64,000 bases of DNA from an uncultured Bacteroides sp. (GCF_959029255.1 NZ_CAUFUE010000025.1:1-64000); one strand, 5' to 3'; positions 26,302-35,994 are shown, counted from the stretch's first letter. Notes: generated by a model not told the origin, from the letters alone. Translations and numbers: made by a program.

Positions 26302-27641
26302 TTACATATTGCACATCCCTGGCACTTATTCAGTTCACCACGAAAACGCTTTTCAACCAACAGGTGCAGACGATCCTTCAAAGCATCCAAACGAATGGTG
26401 TCGATGACTTCGTTGACGAAAGCAAACATCAGTAGCAAGCGTGCTTCACGTGCGGAAATTCCACGTTGTTGCATATAGAACAAGGCGCTTTCGTTGAGTT
26501 GCCCCACAGTGGCACCATGGCTACACTTCACGTCATCGGCATAAATCTCCAGTTGTGGCTGTGTATACATGTGCGCTTCACGTGTGGCGCAGAGGTTACG
26601 ATTGGTTTGCTGAGAATTGGTATGTTGCGCATCGGGACGTACCAATACCAACCCGGCAAAAGCGCCGACAGACTGGTCGTCCAGAACATACTTAAAGAGT
26701 TCTTTACTGGTACAGTTGGGGACGGCATGATCGATGGTTGTATTATTATCGACATGCTGGTTTTTATCTTCGATAGCCATACCGCAAAGGTTTAGTTCGG
26801 CACCTTCACCGGCAAGCAGCACTTCGGTAGTATTCCGCGTAGTACCGTTATACAAAGTCATCCCATTCAACAAAACATTACTGTTTGCTTCTTGCTTGAC
26901 GTACAAGTTGCTGATGCGTACCGTACTGGTGTGCGTCTCTTCGAGTTCATAGAAATCAAAAGTGGCATTCTCACCTACAAATACTTCTATCACCTGTGTA
27001 GCCAAGAAGTTCACCGCATCCATAGCGTGGTCGCATGCCAAGAAACGAGCTTGCGCTCCTTCTTCCAGAATAATCAATACCCGTCGATTTACCATGAAGT
27101 TGACGTCAGCACGCAGGATATTTACTAACTGGATAGTTTTTTCAACCACTACATTCTTAGGTACATACAGCAACACGCCATCTTGTGCAAAAGCAGTATT
27201 GAATGCTGTTACTCCATCCTTGGAAGTATCAGCCAACTTACCATAATATTCTTTCACTAACTCCGGATGTTGTTCCGCCATATCCTTCAGGCTACCGAAG
27301 ATGACACCTTCCGGCAAATGTGATTTCGGTAGCGCCTTGCCATAGAAAGCATCGTTCACCACGAAATAAAGAGCGGTACTCATATTAGGCACATCACACT
27401 TGAAGACTTCGTAAGGATTTACAGGAATCTCCAACCGGTTCAAGTTCAGCCCATAATCCGGTTCAAAGAACTTGCTGACATCGGTATATTTGTATTTCTC
27501 CTGTTTACGGGTAGGAAAGCCAAGCCGCTCAAAATCGGCAAACGCAGATGCACGGGGAACATTCAGCACCTCAGCGCTATGACGGCATATCATCGCTTCC
27601 GTTTGGGAGAAAAGGTCTATGTATTGTTGTTCTGGTTTCAT
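26298..27641 (-). CDS. sufD: Fe-S cluster assembly protein SufD
   Basis: Scaffold partner of SufB and SufC. 447 residues with the right-handed beta-helix core (GAQARFLACDHAMDAVNFL, LNLCGMAIEDKNQHVDNNTTIDH, CTSKELFKYVLDDQSVGAFAG) and the helical C-terminus containing KCSHGATVGQL. An unusual C-terminal tail, KCQGCAICK, holds a CxxCxxC triad; I do not recall it in enterobacterial SufD. The next gene upstream is the inserted GxxExxY element, then sufC. Confidence 0.95.
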   Translation of the reverse strand: MKPEQQYIDLFSQTEAMICRHSAEVLNVPRASAFADFERLGFPTRKQEKYKYTDVSKFFEPDYGLNLNRLEIPVNPYEVFKCDVPNMSTALYFVVNDAFYGKALPKSHLPEGVIFGSLKDMAEQHPELVKEYYGKLADTSKDGVTAFNTAFAQDGVLLYVPKNVVVEKTIQLVNILRADVNFMVNRRVLIILEEGAQARFLACDHAMDAVNFLATQVIEVFVGENATFDFYELEETHTSTVRISNLYVKQEANSNVLLNGMTLYNGTTRNTTEVLLAGEGAELNLCGMAIEDKNQHVDNNTTIDHAVPNCTSKELFKYVLDDQSVGAFAGLVLVRPDAQHTNSQQTNRNLCATREAHMYTQPQLEIYADDVKCSHGATVGQLNESALFYMQQRGISAREARLLLMFAFVNEVIDTIRLDALKDRLHLLVEKRFRGELNKCQGCAICK

Positions 27642-27655
27642 AATATCTTTCTTTT

Positions 27656-28081
27656 TTAGGCGCGGATTACGCGGATTTCACGGATTTATTTGTTAGAACT
27701 TTACGCTTAAACTCTGCACTATGACCAAAATTCAATAATAAACCAACTTCAAAGCCAGTCGCTTTCAAATAATTTATTAATTGCCACTCATGTTCCGGTC
27801 GCAAAGCCTGTACTGCTTTCAGTTCAAGAATTACCTCATTATTAATAATCATATCGGCAACATACCTTCCCACACATTCTCCCTTATAATATACCTTAAT
27901 TTCTTTTTGGCATTCTACCTGCATTCCTTTATGGGACAATTCTTTATAAAGAGCATTTTGATAAACCTGTTCTAAAAAACCAAAGCCCAAAATTTTATGT
28001 ACCTCATAAAATGCTTGTAGTATATCATGCGTCAATGTTTCATATAACATAATCCGTGTAATCCGCGCAATCCGCGCCTAA
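27656..28081 (-). mobile_element. 426-bp GxxExxY element: P1 palindrome enclosing one gene
   Basis: The 31-bp arms at 27656-27686 and 28051-28081 are inverted copies of one another with two mismatches (outer end TTAGGCGCGG, inner end CACGGATT). The only gene inside starts at the base touching the right arm, and its TAA lies inside the left arm (27667-27669). It splits sufC from sufD but keeps their orientation. No obvious target duplication is seen. Gene-less copies with the same arms occur at 9.6 and 40.6 kb. Confidence 0.75.
27667..28050 (-). CDS. GxxExxY protein, PD-(D/E)XK nuclease-like
   Basis: A 127-residue protein named for GFLEQVY (residues ~24-30). A nuclease-like core follows: Asp in ADMIINN, then VILELKAV eight residues later, i.e. 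D...ExK as in the PD-(D/E)XK fold. The last residues KSVKSA are encoded by the inverted repeat itself. The family has no established function. Its exact fit between inverted repeats suggests the gene travels with the palindrome. It lies in the suf operon in the same direction, so it would be expressed with it. Confidence 0.88.
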   Translation of the reverse strand: MLYETLTHDILQAFYEVHKILGFGFLEQVYQNALYKELSHKGMQVECQKEIKVYYKGECVGRYVADMIINNEVILELKAVQALRPEHEWQLINYLKATGFEVGLLLNFGHSAEFKRKVLTNKSVKSA

Positions 28082-28101
28082 TTTTAATAACTCACAAAAT
28101 A

Positions 28102-28854
28102 TCATTCTCCCGCTTCTTTCTTTATCCAATCAAACCCACGAGCTTCAATCTCCTTTGCCAGTTCAGGGCCACCCGTCTTTACAATACGACCACCAAGCAA
28201 TACATGTACATGATCAGGCTTCAGATAGTCCAGCAAACGCTGGTAGTGGGTGATAACCATTGCGCTGGTTTGGGGAGTCTTCAGTTTATTGAAGCCATCG
28301 GCTACAATGCGCAAAGCATCTACATCAAGACCGGAGTCTGTTTCATCCAGAATGGCAAAACTAGGTTCAAGCATAGCCATCTGGAAGATTTCATTACGCT
28401 TCTTCTCACCACCGCTGAAGCCTTCGTTCACACTACGGTTGGCAAGTTTATTATCCAATTCCACGATAGCACGCTTTTCGCGCATCAACTTCAAGAACTC
28501 ACTGGCAGACAAGGCGGGAAGATGGCGATACTTACGTTGTTCGTTCACTGCGGCACGCATGAAATTCACCATTGAAACACCCGGAATTTCCACCGGCGCC
28601 TGGAATGAAAGGAAAATCCCCTCGTGAGCACGGTCTTCAGGGCTCATGGCAAGCAAATCCTTACCGTTGAAGGTAACCGTACCACGCGTCACTTCGTATG
28701 CAGGATGTCCCACCAAGACATTACTCAATGTACTCTTTCCGGCACCATTCTGTCCCATCAACGCATGTACCTCGCCATCGCGAATGGTCAGATTGATACC
28801 TTTCAATATTTCTTTGCCATTGATACTGGCATGCAGGTCTTTTATCTCTAACAT
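28102..28854 (-). CDS. sufC: SufC ATPase
   Basis: ABC-type ATPase that binds SufB/SufD and drives Fe-S assembly. 250 residues: Walker A GQNGAGKSTLSNVL (near 34), the SufC-type Q-loop LSFQAPVEIPG, signature FSGGEKKRNEI and Walker B FAILDETDSGLD. No membrane segments, as expected. Follows sufB after a palindrome; the GxxExxY element begins 20 bp downstream. Confidence 0.97.
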   Translation of the reverse strand: MLEIKDLHASINGKEILKGINLTIRDGEVHALMGQNGAGKSTLSNVLVGHPAYEVTRGTVTFNGKDLLAMSPEDRAHEGIFLSFQAPVEIPGVSMVNFMRAAVNEQRKYRHLPALSASEFLKLMREKRAIVELDNKLANRSVNEGFSGGEKKRNEIFQMAMLEPSFAILDETDSGLDVDALRIVADGFNKLKTPQTSAMVITHYQRLLDYLKPDHVHVLLGGRIVKTGGPELAKEIEARGFDWIKKEAGE

Positions 28855-28875
28855 CTCTATATTTACGATTTAATA

Positions 28876-28956
28876 ATTTACGATTTACGATTAATATTAC
28901 TCCTGATACAGACAACTTACCTATTTACAATCATATTTCAATCGTAAATCGTAAAT
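28876..28956. repeat. palindromic repeat, ATTTACGATT family
   Basis: ATTTACGATTTACGATT (28876-28892) is perfectly inverted at 28940-28956. It occupies the sufB-sufC gap. Confidence 0.7.
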
Positions 28957-28971
28957 CGTCTAATCGTCTAA

Positions 28972-30426
28972 TCACCCCACGCTTCCTTCCAGCGAAATAG
29001 CCAGCAATTTCTGCGCTTCAACAGCAAACTCCATCGGAAGTTTGTTCAGCACTTCCTTGGCATAACCGTTCACTATCAAACCTACGGCATCTTCCGTAGA
29101 AATGCCACGCTGATTGCAGTAGAATATCTGGTCTTCACTAATCTTGCTGGTAGTGGCTTCATGTTCCACAATGGCCGTTTCGTTATGGATATCCATATAG
29201 GGAAAAGTATGCGCGCCACACTTATCACCCAGCAACAAAGAGTCACACTGGCTATAATTACGGGCATTGTCCGCCTTCTGGGCTACACGCACCAAACCAC
29301 GATATGAGTTTTCACTTCGTCCCGCCGAAATACCCTTGCTGACAATAGTGCTACGGGTATTCTTTCCAAGATGTATCATCTTTGTACCGGTATCAGCCTG
29401 CTGATAATTGTTGGTTACGGCTACGCTATAGAATTCCGCCGTCGAATTATCACCGGCAAGGATACAAGACGGATACTTCCATGTAATGGCAGAACCGGTC
29501 TCCACCTGCGTCCAGGAAAGTTTACTGTTCACGCCTTTGCAATGACCACGTTTCGTCACAAAGTTGTAAACACCACCCTTGCCTTCGGCATCACCCGGAT
29601 ACCAGTTCTGAACGGTACTATACTTCACTTCGGCACGGTCGTGTACCACAATCTCCACGATAGCGGCATGCAACTGGTTCTCATCACGCATCGGAGCCGT
29701 ACAGCCTTCCAGATAGGAAACATACGAATCATCATCCGCTACAATCAACGTTCTTTCAAACTGCCCCGTATTGCGGGCATTGATACGGAAATAAGTAGAC
29801 AACTCCATCGGGCAACGTACCCCCTTCGGAATATAAACGAAAGAGCCATCGGAGAATACCGCCGAGTTTAGTGCGGCAAAGAAATTATCGCGATAACCTA
29901 CCACCGAACCGAGATACTTCTGCACCAGGTCAGGATGTTCGCGCACCGCTTCGCTGAACGAGCAGAAGATAATCCCCTTCTCCATCAACGTCTCCTTGAA
30001 AGTAGTCTTCACCGACACAGAGTCCATAACCGCATCCACAGCCATACCGCTCAACGCCATCTGTTCCTCCAAAGGAATACCCAGCTTATTGAAAGTTTTC
30101 ACCAACTCCGGGTCTACCTCATCCATACTCTTCGGTCCGTCTTTCTTCTTCGTAGGGTCGGCATAGTATGAAATAGACTGATAGTCAATCTCAGGAATAC
30201 GGAGATGCGCCCATGTAGGCATTTCCAGCGTCAGCCAATGGCGATACGCTTTCAGACGGAACTCCAACAGCCACTCCGGCTCGTTCTTTTTCTCGGAGAT
30301 AAGCCGCACCACATCTTCATTCAGCCCACGCTCAATGATATCAGTATGCACATCGGTGGTAAAGCCGTACTTGTACTTCTCCTGAGTGAGTTCCTTTACA
30401 TATTTATTGGGTTCTTCTTGTTGCAT
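28972..30426 (-). CDS. sufB: Fe-S cluster assembly protein SufB
   Basis: Core scaffold of the SufBCD complex. 484 residues. The N-terminus YKYGFTTDVHTDIIERGL and the conserved stretches EGCTAPMRDENQLHAAIVEI, YSTVQNWYPGD, GKNTRSTIVSKGISAG and RSENSYRGLV are typical. It begins 40 bp after cvpA ends and is the first suf gene. The usual C-terminal FYCNQRGIS motif is present. Confidence 0.98.
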   Translation of the reverse strand: MQQEEPNKYVKELTQEKYKYGFTTDVHTDIIERGLNEDVVRLISEKKNEPEWLLEFRLKAYRHWLTLEMPTWAHLRIPEIDYQSISYYADPTKKKDGPKSMDEVDPELVKTFNKLGIPLEEQMALSGMAVDAVMDSVSVKTTFKETLMEKGIIFCSFSEAVREHPDLVQKYLGSVVGYRDNFFAALNSAVFSDGSFVYIPKGVRCPMELSTYFRINARNTGQFERTLIVADDDSYVSYLEGCTAPMRDENQLHAAIVEIVVHDRAEVKYSTVQNWYPGDAEGKGGVYNFVTKRGHCKGVNSKLSWTQVETGSAITWKYPSCILAGDNSTAEFYSVAVTNNYQQADTGTKMIHLGKNTRSTIVSKGISAGRSENSYRGLVRVAQKADNARNYSQCDSLLLGDKCGAHTFPYMDIHNETAIVEHEATTSKISEDQIFYCNQRGISTEDAVGLIVNGYAKEVLNKLPMEFAVEAQKLLAISLEGSVG

Positions 30427-30466
30427 TATTTCTATAATTACAAATTATAAATTACGAGTTACGCAT

Positions 30467-30979
30467 TCAATCCACATTTCCATTTACAATCTGTTCCGTA
30501 ACAGCCTTCGCCGCAGGAAAGAATATCCCGGCAAATGATTCTATATGATAATATAACACAGACTCCTTCTTTTTTGTTTCACTAATCATCTTGTTGTCGG
30601 AGTCCACAAACTCGATGACACTTATCAACAAACTCACCAGCAAAAGGAATTTCAACGCTCCGAGCCCGGCTCCCAGCATACGGTTCAGCCAGCCCAGCGA
30701 AATCGCCTCCATCGCTTTCGTCAACAATGCAGCTATCAGCGCAAAAGCAAGCGGCACAGCTATCCAGATGGCGATGAACGCCAACACCTGTGCCAGTGTC
30801 ATAGAATCGGTAACCTTAGAAAACACCTTCTCGGCAACAGACGCATACAATGCCTTTGCCGCCAGCAAGCCGACAATCAGTCCCAACAAGGAAGCCAACT
30901 GCTTAATGAAGCCTTTCATAAAGCCAAGTACAGCTCCTGCACCGATTGCAGCTAATATGATGATATCTATGATTGCCAT
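30467..30979 (-). CDS. CvpA family membrane protein
   Basis: The start is the ATG at 30979 (MAIIDIIILAAIGAGAVLG); the longer frame from 31018 only translates the adjacent repeat. 170 residues with four membrane helices and the FMKGFIKQLASLLGLIVG stretch of CvpA. Linked to colicin V production in E. coli and to bile-salt or envelope tolerance elsewhere; role here unknown. It sits between infB and sufB in one strand-continuous block. Confidence 0.88.
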   Translation of the reverse strand: MAIIDIIILAAIGAGAVLGFMKGFIKQLASLLGLIVGLLAAKALYASVAEKVFSKVTDSMTLAQVLAFIAIWIAVPLAFALIAALLTKAMEAISLGWLNRMLGAGLGALKFLLLVSLLISVIEFVDSDNKMISETKKKESVLYYHIESFAGIFFPAAKAVTEQIVNGNVD

Positions 30980-30989
30980 AATTATATAA

Positions 30990-31095
30990 ATTGACAATGG
31001 ATAACTGATAATTGACAATTACTCTTATCATCAACCATCAATTATCCATCATTAAGTTTACATTATGGATAATTATCAACTATCCATTATCAATT
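30990..31095. repeat. palindromic AT-rich repeat between infB and cvpA
   Basis: Units like TTGACAATGGATAACTGATA on the left recur inverted as TATCCATTATCAATTATCCC on the right. Another junction filler in the cvpA-suf block. Confidence 0.6.
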
Positions 31096-31100
31096 ATCCC

Positions 31101-34100
31101 TTAAAGGGTTTGTTTTACTTCCACTTCTTCGTAAGACTCGATGATATCGCCTACCTTGATGTCGTTGCAGTTTGTCAAGCTGATACCGCACTCGAAGTTG
31201 GTACCCACTTCCTTGACATCATCCTTGAAACGTTTCAAAGCATTGATATTGCCGGTAAAGATTACAATACCGTCGCGAATCAGACGAGCCTTGTCGCTGC
31301 GTTTCACCTTTCCGGTCTTCACCATGGCACCTGCCACAAGACCGACCTTGGTAATATTGAATACCTCGCGAACTTCGATAGTAGCCGTTACCTGTTCCTT
31401 CAAAGTCGGTGCCAACATACCTTCCATAGCAGCCTTCACCTCTTCTATCGCATCGTAAATGACGGAGTACTTGCGGATATCCACACCTTCCTGTTCCGCC
31501 AGTTTGGAGGCAGCACCCGAAGGACGAACCTGGAAGCCTACGATAATCGCATCCGAAGCGGCAGCCAGAGATACATCCGATTCGGAAATAGCACCTACGC
31601 CCTTGTGGATAACGTTTACCTGTACCTGTTCGGTAGACAACTTAATCAACGAGTCACTCAATGCTTCCACAGAACCGTCCACGTCACCCTTCACGATGAT
31701 ATTCAATTCATGGAAGTCACCCAATGCCAAGCGGCGGCCTACTTCATCGAGCGTCAACATCTTCTGCGTACGCAGACCTTGTTCACGCTGCAACTGTTCA
31801 CGCTTGTTGGCAATTTCACGCGCTTCCTGCTCGGTCTCGATAACGTGGAACGTGTCACCGGCAGCCGGAGCGCCGTTCAAGCCCAAAATCAAAGCCGGTT
31901 CCGAAGGACCCGCCTCTTTCATGCGCTGGTTACGTTCGTTGAACATCGCCTTTACCTTACCGTAGCTGGTACCTGCCAGTACGATATCGCCCATCTTCAA
32001 TGTACCGTTGGACACCAGTACCGTAGCCACATAACCACGCCCCTTGTCCAAAGAAGACTCGATGACGGAACCGGTAGCACGGCGATTAGGATTTGCCTTC
32101 AAATCCAGCATCTCAGCTTCCAGCAATACTTTCTCCATCAAGTCGCTTACGCCAATACCTTTCTTGGCTGAAATATCCTGAGACTGGTACTTACCACCCC
32201 ATTCCTCAACGAGGAAGTTCATGGCAGCCAGTTCTTCTTTAATCTTATCAGCATTGGCGGTCGGCTTATCAATCTTATTGATGGCAAACACGATAGGAAC
32301 ACCGGCAGCCATTGCATGGTTGATAGCTTCCTTGGTTTGCGGCATCACATTGTCATCCGCAGCTACGATAATGATAGCGATATCCGTTGCTTTCGCACCA
32401 CGGGCACGCATAGCGGTAAACGCCTCATGTCCCGGAGTATCGAGGAACGTAATCTTACGTCCGTCTTCCAACGTCACGTGATAGGCACCGATGTGCTGTG
32501 TGATACCACCGGCCTCACCGGCAATTACATTAGCCTTACGGATATAGTCGAGCAATGAAGTCTTACCGTGGTCTACGTGACCCATCACCGTCACAATCGG
32601 AGCGCGATGTTCCAAATCTTCTTCAGCATCCTCTTCCTCAACGATAGCCTGGGCAACTTCCGCACTCACATATTCCGTCTTGAAACCGAACTCTTCCGCT
32701 ACCAGATTGATAGTTTCAGCATCCAGACGCTGGTTGATGGAAACCATCATACCGATGCTCATACAAGTAGCAATTACCTGCGTAACGGAAATATCCATCA
32801 TGCTTGCCAACTCGTTGGCAGTCACAAATTCCGTAAGCTTCAGCACCTTGCTTTCCGCCATTTCCTGGTCTTCCAGCTCCTGCATGCGGCTCGAAGCCAG
32901 GTCGCGCTTGTCTTTACGATACTTGGCGCCTTTGTTCTTACCCTTGGAGGTGAGGCGTGCAAGTGTTTCTTTTACCTGCTTTGCTACATCCTCCTCGCTT
33001 ACTTCCTGCTTGATGACAGGTTTCTTGAAGCGGTCTTTATTCCTGTTATTGTTCTTGCCGCCACCTTGCTGGTTATTGTTACCGCCACCTTGCTGGTTGC
33101 CGCCATTGTTATTTCTCGGACGGTCGTTACCACCACGCTGGAAGTTGGAAGCATTGTTGATATCCACCTTCTCCTTGTTGATACGTACGCGCTTCTTCTT
33201 GGCGTTAGGATCATTGGCATCCTTGGCGTCTTTCGACTTATTGTCATCGCGGCGGATTTCCTTGATAATGGCTTCTTTCATCAGCTTCTTCTGATCCTGA
33301 CGCTGCTTCTCCTTCTCTTCGCGCTCCTTGCGTTTCTCTTCTTTCGATTTCTTCTTGGGGCGTGTAGACTGGTTCAATGCAGCAAGGTCTATCTGTCCGA
33401 TGACATTAATCTTCGAAACAAACTCAGGCTGATGTATCTTGAATATTTCATCACTTTCTTTCACTTCTTTTTCCGCCGGAGTTTCTACATTTTCTGCCGG
33501 AGCAGCCTTTTTTTCCATTTCTTTCGCCACTTCAGCTTTCTCGGCAACTACAGGAGCCGGTTCTTCCTTGACAACAGGCTTTGCCGGTGCCGGTGCAGGA
33601 GTTGGGGCAGGTGCAGGAGTTGGTTCCGGTTCCGCCTTCGGCTGAGGTTTGGGTGCGGGTGCCGGTGCAGGAGCCGGTTCGGGTTGCTGTACAGGCGCAG
33701 GCTGCTGGACAGGTTCCGGCTTCGGAGCCTCAACGGCTACCGGTGCAGGTTCTTCCACTTTCTTTTCCTCTACCACTACTTTTTCAGGTTCAACTTCTTT
33801 CTCCTTCTCTACAGAAGGCTTGCGATTCAGCTTATCCAAATCTATTTTGCCTACAGGCTTAAACTTCGGACGCGCATCTTCGGGGATAACCGTCTTCACG
33901 ACCTCTTCGGTCTTCGGTTTCTCCTGCGTTTCCTTATAACCGTCAATAGACACGGACGCCTTATTGCGGTCCTTACTCTGCCGTTCCTGAATAAAGCGTT
34001 CTGTTTTCAATTTCAGGTCCTTATCCGTACTGAACTCTTTCACAAGTAAGTTATACTGCTCATCGGTAATTTTCGTATTAGGGTTTGCCTCTACAACAAA

Positions 34101-34181
34101 ACCCTTCTTCTGCAAGAACTCGACTACCGTCGTGATTCCCACATTCAAATCTCTCGTAATTTTATTTAACCTTATCGACAT
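31101..34181 (-). CDS. infB: translation initiation factor IF-2
   Basis: GTPase delivering initiator tRNA to the ribosome. 1026 residues; the IF2_N winged start (MSIRLNKITRDLNVGITTVVEF) is followed by a ~420-residue low-complexity stretch of Pro/Ala/Glu/Lys and an Asn/Gly-rich patch, then the G domain (GHVDHGKTSLLDYI, DTPGHEAF, NKIDKP) and the beta-barrel/IF2 C-domains. The long Pro/Ala linker is common in Bacteroidetes. Part of rimP-nusA-infB, as in most bacteria. Confidence 0.98.
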   Translation of the reverse strand: MSIRLNKITRDLNVGITTVVEFLQKKGFVVEANPNTKITDEQYNLLVKEFSTDKDLKLKTERFIQERQSKDRNKASVSIDGYKETQEKPKTEEVVKTVIPEDARPKFKPVGKIDLDKLNRKPSVEKEKEVEPEKVVVEEKKVEEPAPVAVEAPKPEPVQQPAPVQQPEPAPAPAPAPKPQPKAEPEPTPAPAPTPAPAPAKPVVKEEPAPVVAEKAEVAKEMEKKAAPAENVETPAEKEVKESDEIFKIHQPEFVSKINVIGQIDLAALNQSTRPKKKSKEEKRKEREEKEKQRQDQKKLMKEAIIKEIRRDDNKSKDAKDANDPNAKKKRVRINKEKVDINNASNFQRGGNDRPRNNNGGNQQGGGNNNQQGGGKNNNRNKDRFKKPVIKQEVSEEDVAKQVKETLARLTSKGKNKGAKYRKDKRDLASSRMQELEDQEMAESKVLKLTEFVTANELASMMDISVTQVIATCMSIGMMVSINQRLDAETINLVAEEFGFKTEYVSAEVAQAIVEEEDAEEDLEHRAPIVTVMGHVDHGKTSLLDYIRKANVIAGEAGGITQHIGAYHVTLEDGRKITFLDTPGHEAFTAMRARGAKATDIAIIIVAADDNVMPQTKEAINHAMAAGVPIVFAINKIDKPTANADKIKEELAAMNFLVEEWGGKYQSQDISAKKGIGVSDLMEKVLLEAEMLDLKANPNRRATGSVIESSLDKGRGYVATVLVSNGTLKMGDIVLAGTSYGKVKAMFNERNQRMKEAGPSEPALILGLNGAPAAGDTFHVIETEQEAREIANKREQLQREQGLRTQKMLTLDEVGRRLALGDFHELNIIVKGDVDGSVEALSDSLIKLSTEQVQVNVIHKGVGAISESDVSLAAASDAIIVGFQVRPSGAASKLAEQEGVDIRKYSVIYDAIEEVKAAMEGMLAPTLKEQVTATIEVREVFNITKVGLVAGAMVKTGKVKRSDKARLIRDGIVIFTGNINALKRFKDDVKEVGTNFECGISLTNCNDIKVGDIIESYEEVEVKQTL

Positions 34182-34246
34182 ACTTTAATTTTAATGAATA
34201 ATAGAGAAAGAAGCGGAAAAGAATGTTTAATGATTAATGTCCGGCA

Positions 34247-35521
34247 TTATTCATTAGCTTCGTTCTCTTCTTCAAACTCCGATTTCAAAATGCGTAATAC
34301 TTCGTCCACCGTTTCTTCTTCAAGGTCCGTTTTTTCAACCAACAACTCACGGGGAGCATTCAACACGGCCTTGGCGGTATCAATACCGATAGCCTTGATT
34401 GCGTCGATTACCCAACCGTCAATCTCATCACGGAATTCATCGAGGTAGATATCTTCGTCTTCTACCGCCTGATCCAATTCACGGAACACATCGATGGTGT
34501 ACTCAGTCAACATACTGGCAAGCTTGATATTCAAACCTCCTTTACCGATAGCCAGCGATACCTCTTCCGGTTTCAGGAAAACTTCAGCCTTGTGTTCTTC
34601 TTCGTTGAGACGGATAGAAGATATCTTGGCAGGGCTGAGGGCGCGCTGTATAAACAACTGGATATTCGACGTATAGTTGATGACGTCTATATTCTCGTTG
34701 CGAAGCTCGCGGACAATACCATGAATACGGCTACCTTTCACACCCACGCAAGCACCTACCGGGTCTATACGGTCATCGTAAGACTCTACGGCAATCTTGG
34801 CACGTTCACCGGGGATACGGGCAATCTTCTTGATGGTAATCAGTCCGTCATTGATTTCGGGCACTTCCATTTCGAACAGGCGTTGCAAGAACACGGGCGA
34901 CGTACGGCTCAGGATAATCTTCGGATTATTGTTCTTGTTGTCCACGCGAGCCACTACGGCGCGGGCAGTCTCACCTTTGCGGTAGAAGTCACTCGGTATT
35001 TGTTCGGTTTTGGGCAGCAACAGTTCATTGCCTTCGTCATCGAGCAGCAGCATTTCCTTCTTCCAAATCTGGTAAACTTCCGCATTGATGATGGTACCCA
35101 CTTTATCAATATACTTATTATAAATACTGTCTTTCTCCAGTTCCAAAATCTTAGAGGCCAGCGTCTGGCGTAAGTTCAGGATGGCACGGCGGCCAAAGTT
35201 CGCGAAGATTACCTCGTCCGTCACTTCTTCACCCACTTCATACGAAGCGTCAATCTTCTGTGCCTCGGACAATGCAATCTGCAAATTCGGATTTTCCAAA
35301 TCCTCATCCTCTACTACTTCACGGTTACGCCATATCTCGAAGTCCCCCTTGTCCGGGTTCACGATTACGTCGTAATTCTCATCGGTGCCAAACATCTTCG
35401 CAATCACACTACGGAATGACTCTTCGAGCACACTCACCATAGTGGTTCTATCGATATTCTTCAGTTCTTTAAATTCCGAAAAGGTATCTATCAAGCTGAT
35501 AGTTTCTTCTTTCTTGGCCAT
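34247..35521 (-). CDS. nusA: transcription termination/antitermination factor NusA
   Basis: Binds RNA polymerase and modulates pausing, termination and antitermination. 424 residues: N-terminal domain (SFRSVIAKMFG), S1, KH1 with ACVGVKGSRIHGIVRELRNENIDVI and KH2 with LAIGKGGLNIKLASMLTEY; acidic C-terminus. Starts 6 bp after rimP. NusA autoregulates this operon in E. coli; see the candidate leader attenuator. Confidence 0.97.
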   Translation of the reverse strand: MAKKEETISLIDTFSEFKELKNIDRTTMVSVLEESFRSVIAKMFGTDENYDVIVNPDKGDFEIWRNREVVEDEDLENPNLQIALSEAQKIDASYEVGEEVTDEVIFANFGRRAILNLRQTLASKILELEKDSIYNKYIDKVGTIINAEVYQIWKKEMLLLDDEGNELLLPKTEQIPSDFYRKGETARAVVARVDNKNNNPKIILSRTSPVFLQRLFEMEVPEINDGLITIKKIARIPGERAKIAVESYDDRIDPVGACVGVKGSRIHGIVRELRNENIDVINYTSNIQLFIQRALSPAKISSIRLNEEEHKAEVFLKPEEVSLAIGKGGLNIKLASMLTEYTIDVFRELDQAVEDEDIYLDEFRDEIDGWVIDAIKAIGIDTAKAVLNAPRELLVEKTDLEEETVDEVLRILKSEFEEENEANE

Positions 35522-35526
35522 AAGTC

Positions 35527-35994
35527 TTATTTAAAACTGATTAAGTATTTAGTATATTTTATCTCTTCGTATGAAAATTTCAGGTCTTCGTCCACCAACT
35601 TAGGACGCTTGGCGCCTTCTTCCTTCACTTTCTTCTGGACAGTCACCACGAACTGTTGCCCGTCGGCTTCCTTCAGCACTCCGGCAAGTTTGCGCCCGTC
35701 TTTCGTCAGCACTTCCACTTCCTTGCCCACATGGTTGATGTACTGCTGCAATACCTTGAACGGCTGTCCGATACCGGCAGACCCGACTTCAAGTTCATAA
35801 TCCTCATCCTCACGACTCAACCGGGACTCGATGAAGCGGCTCAGCTCCACGCAATCCTCAATCCAAACACCGTCTTTGTGGTCTATTTCAACCACAATTT
35901 TGTCATCCGGGCTGATTATTACCTCCACCAGGAAGTAGTCTTTACCTTCCAGCCACTCGTCTACAATCTGACAAACAGTTTTCTTTTCTATCAT
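35527..35994 (-). CDS. rimP: ribosome maturation factor RimP
   Basis: Needed for 30S assembly. 155 residues; N-terminal alpha/beta domain (DKIVVEIDHKDGVWIEDCVELSRFIESRL) with the conserved ELEVGSAGIGQPF motif, then a small SH3-like C-domain. Slightly short but complete. First gene of the long operon, 60 nt downstream of the predicted transcription start. Confidence 0.95.
   Translation of the reverse strand: MIEKKTVCQIVDEWLEGKDYFLVEVIISPDDKIVVEIDHKDGVWIEDCVELSRFIESRLSREDEDYELEVGSAGIGQPFKVLQQYINHVGKEVEVLTKDGRKLAGVLKEADGQQFVVTVQKKVKEEGAKRPKLVDEDLKFSYEEIKYTKYLISFK

Noticed and set aside
32568..34049. 493-codon antisense frame over infB
   Set aside because: Translation is low-complexity Phe/Leu/Arg from the Pro/Ala linker; a shadow frame.
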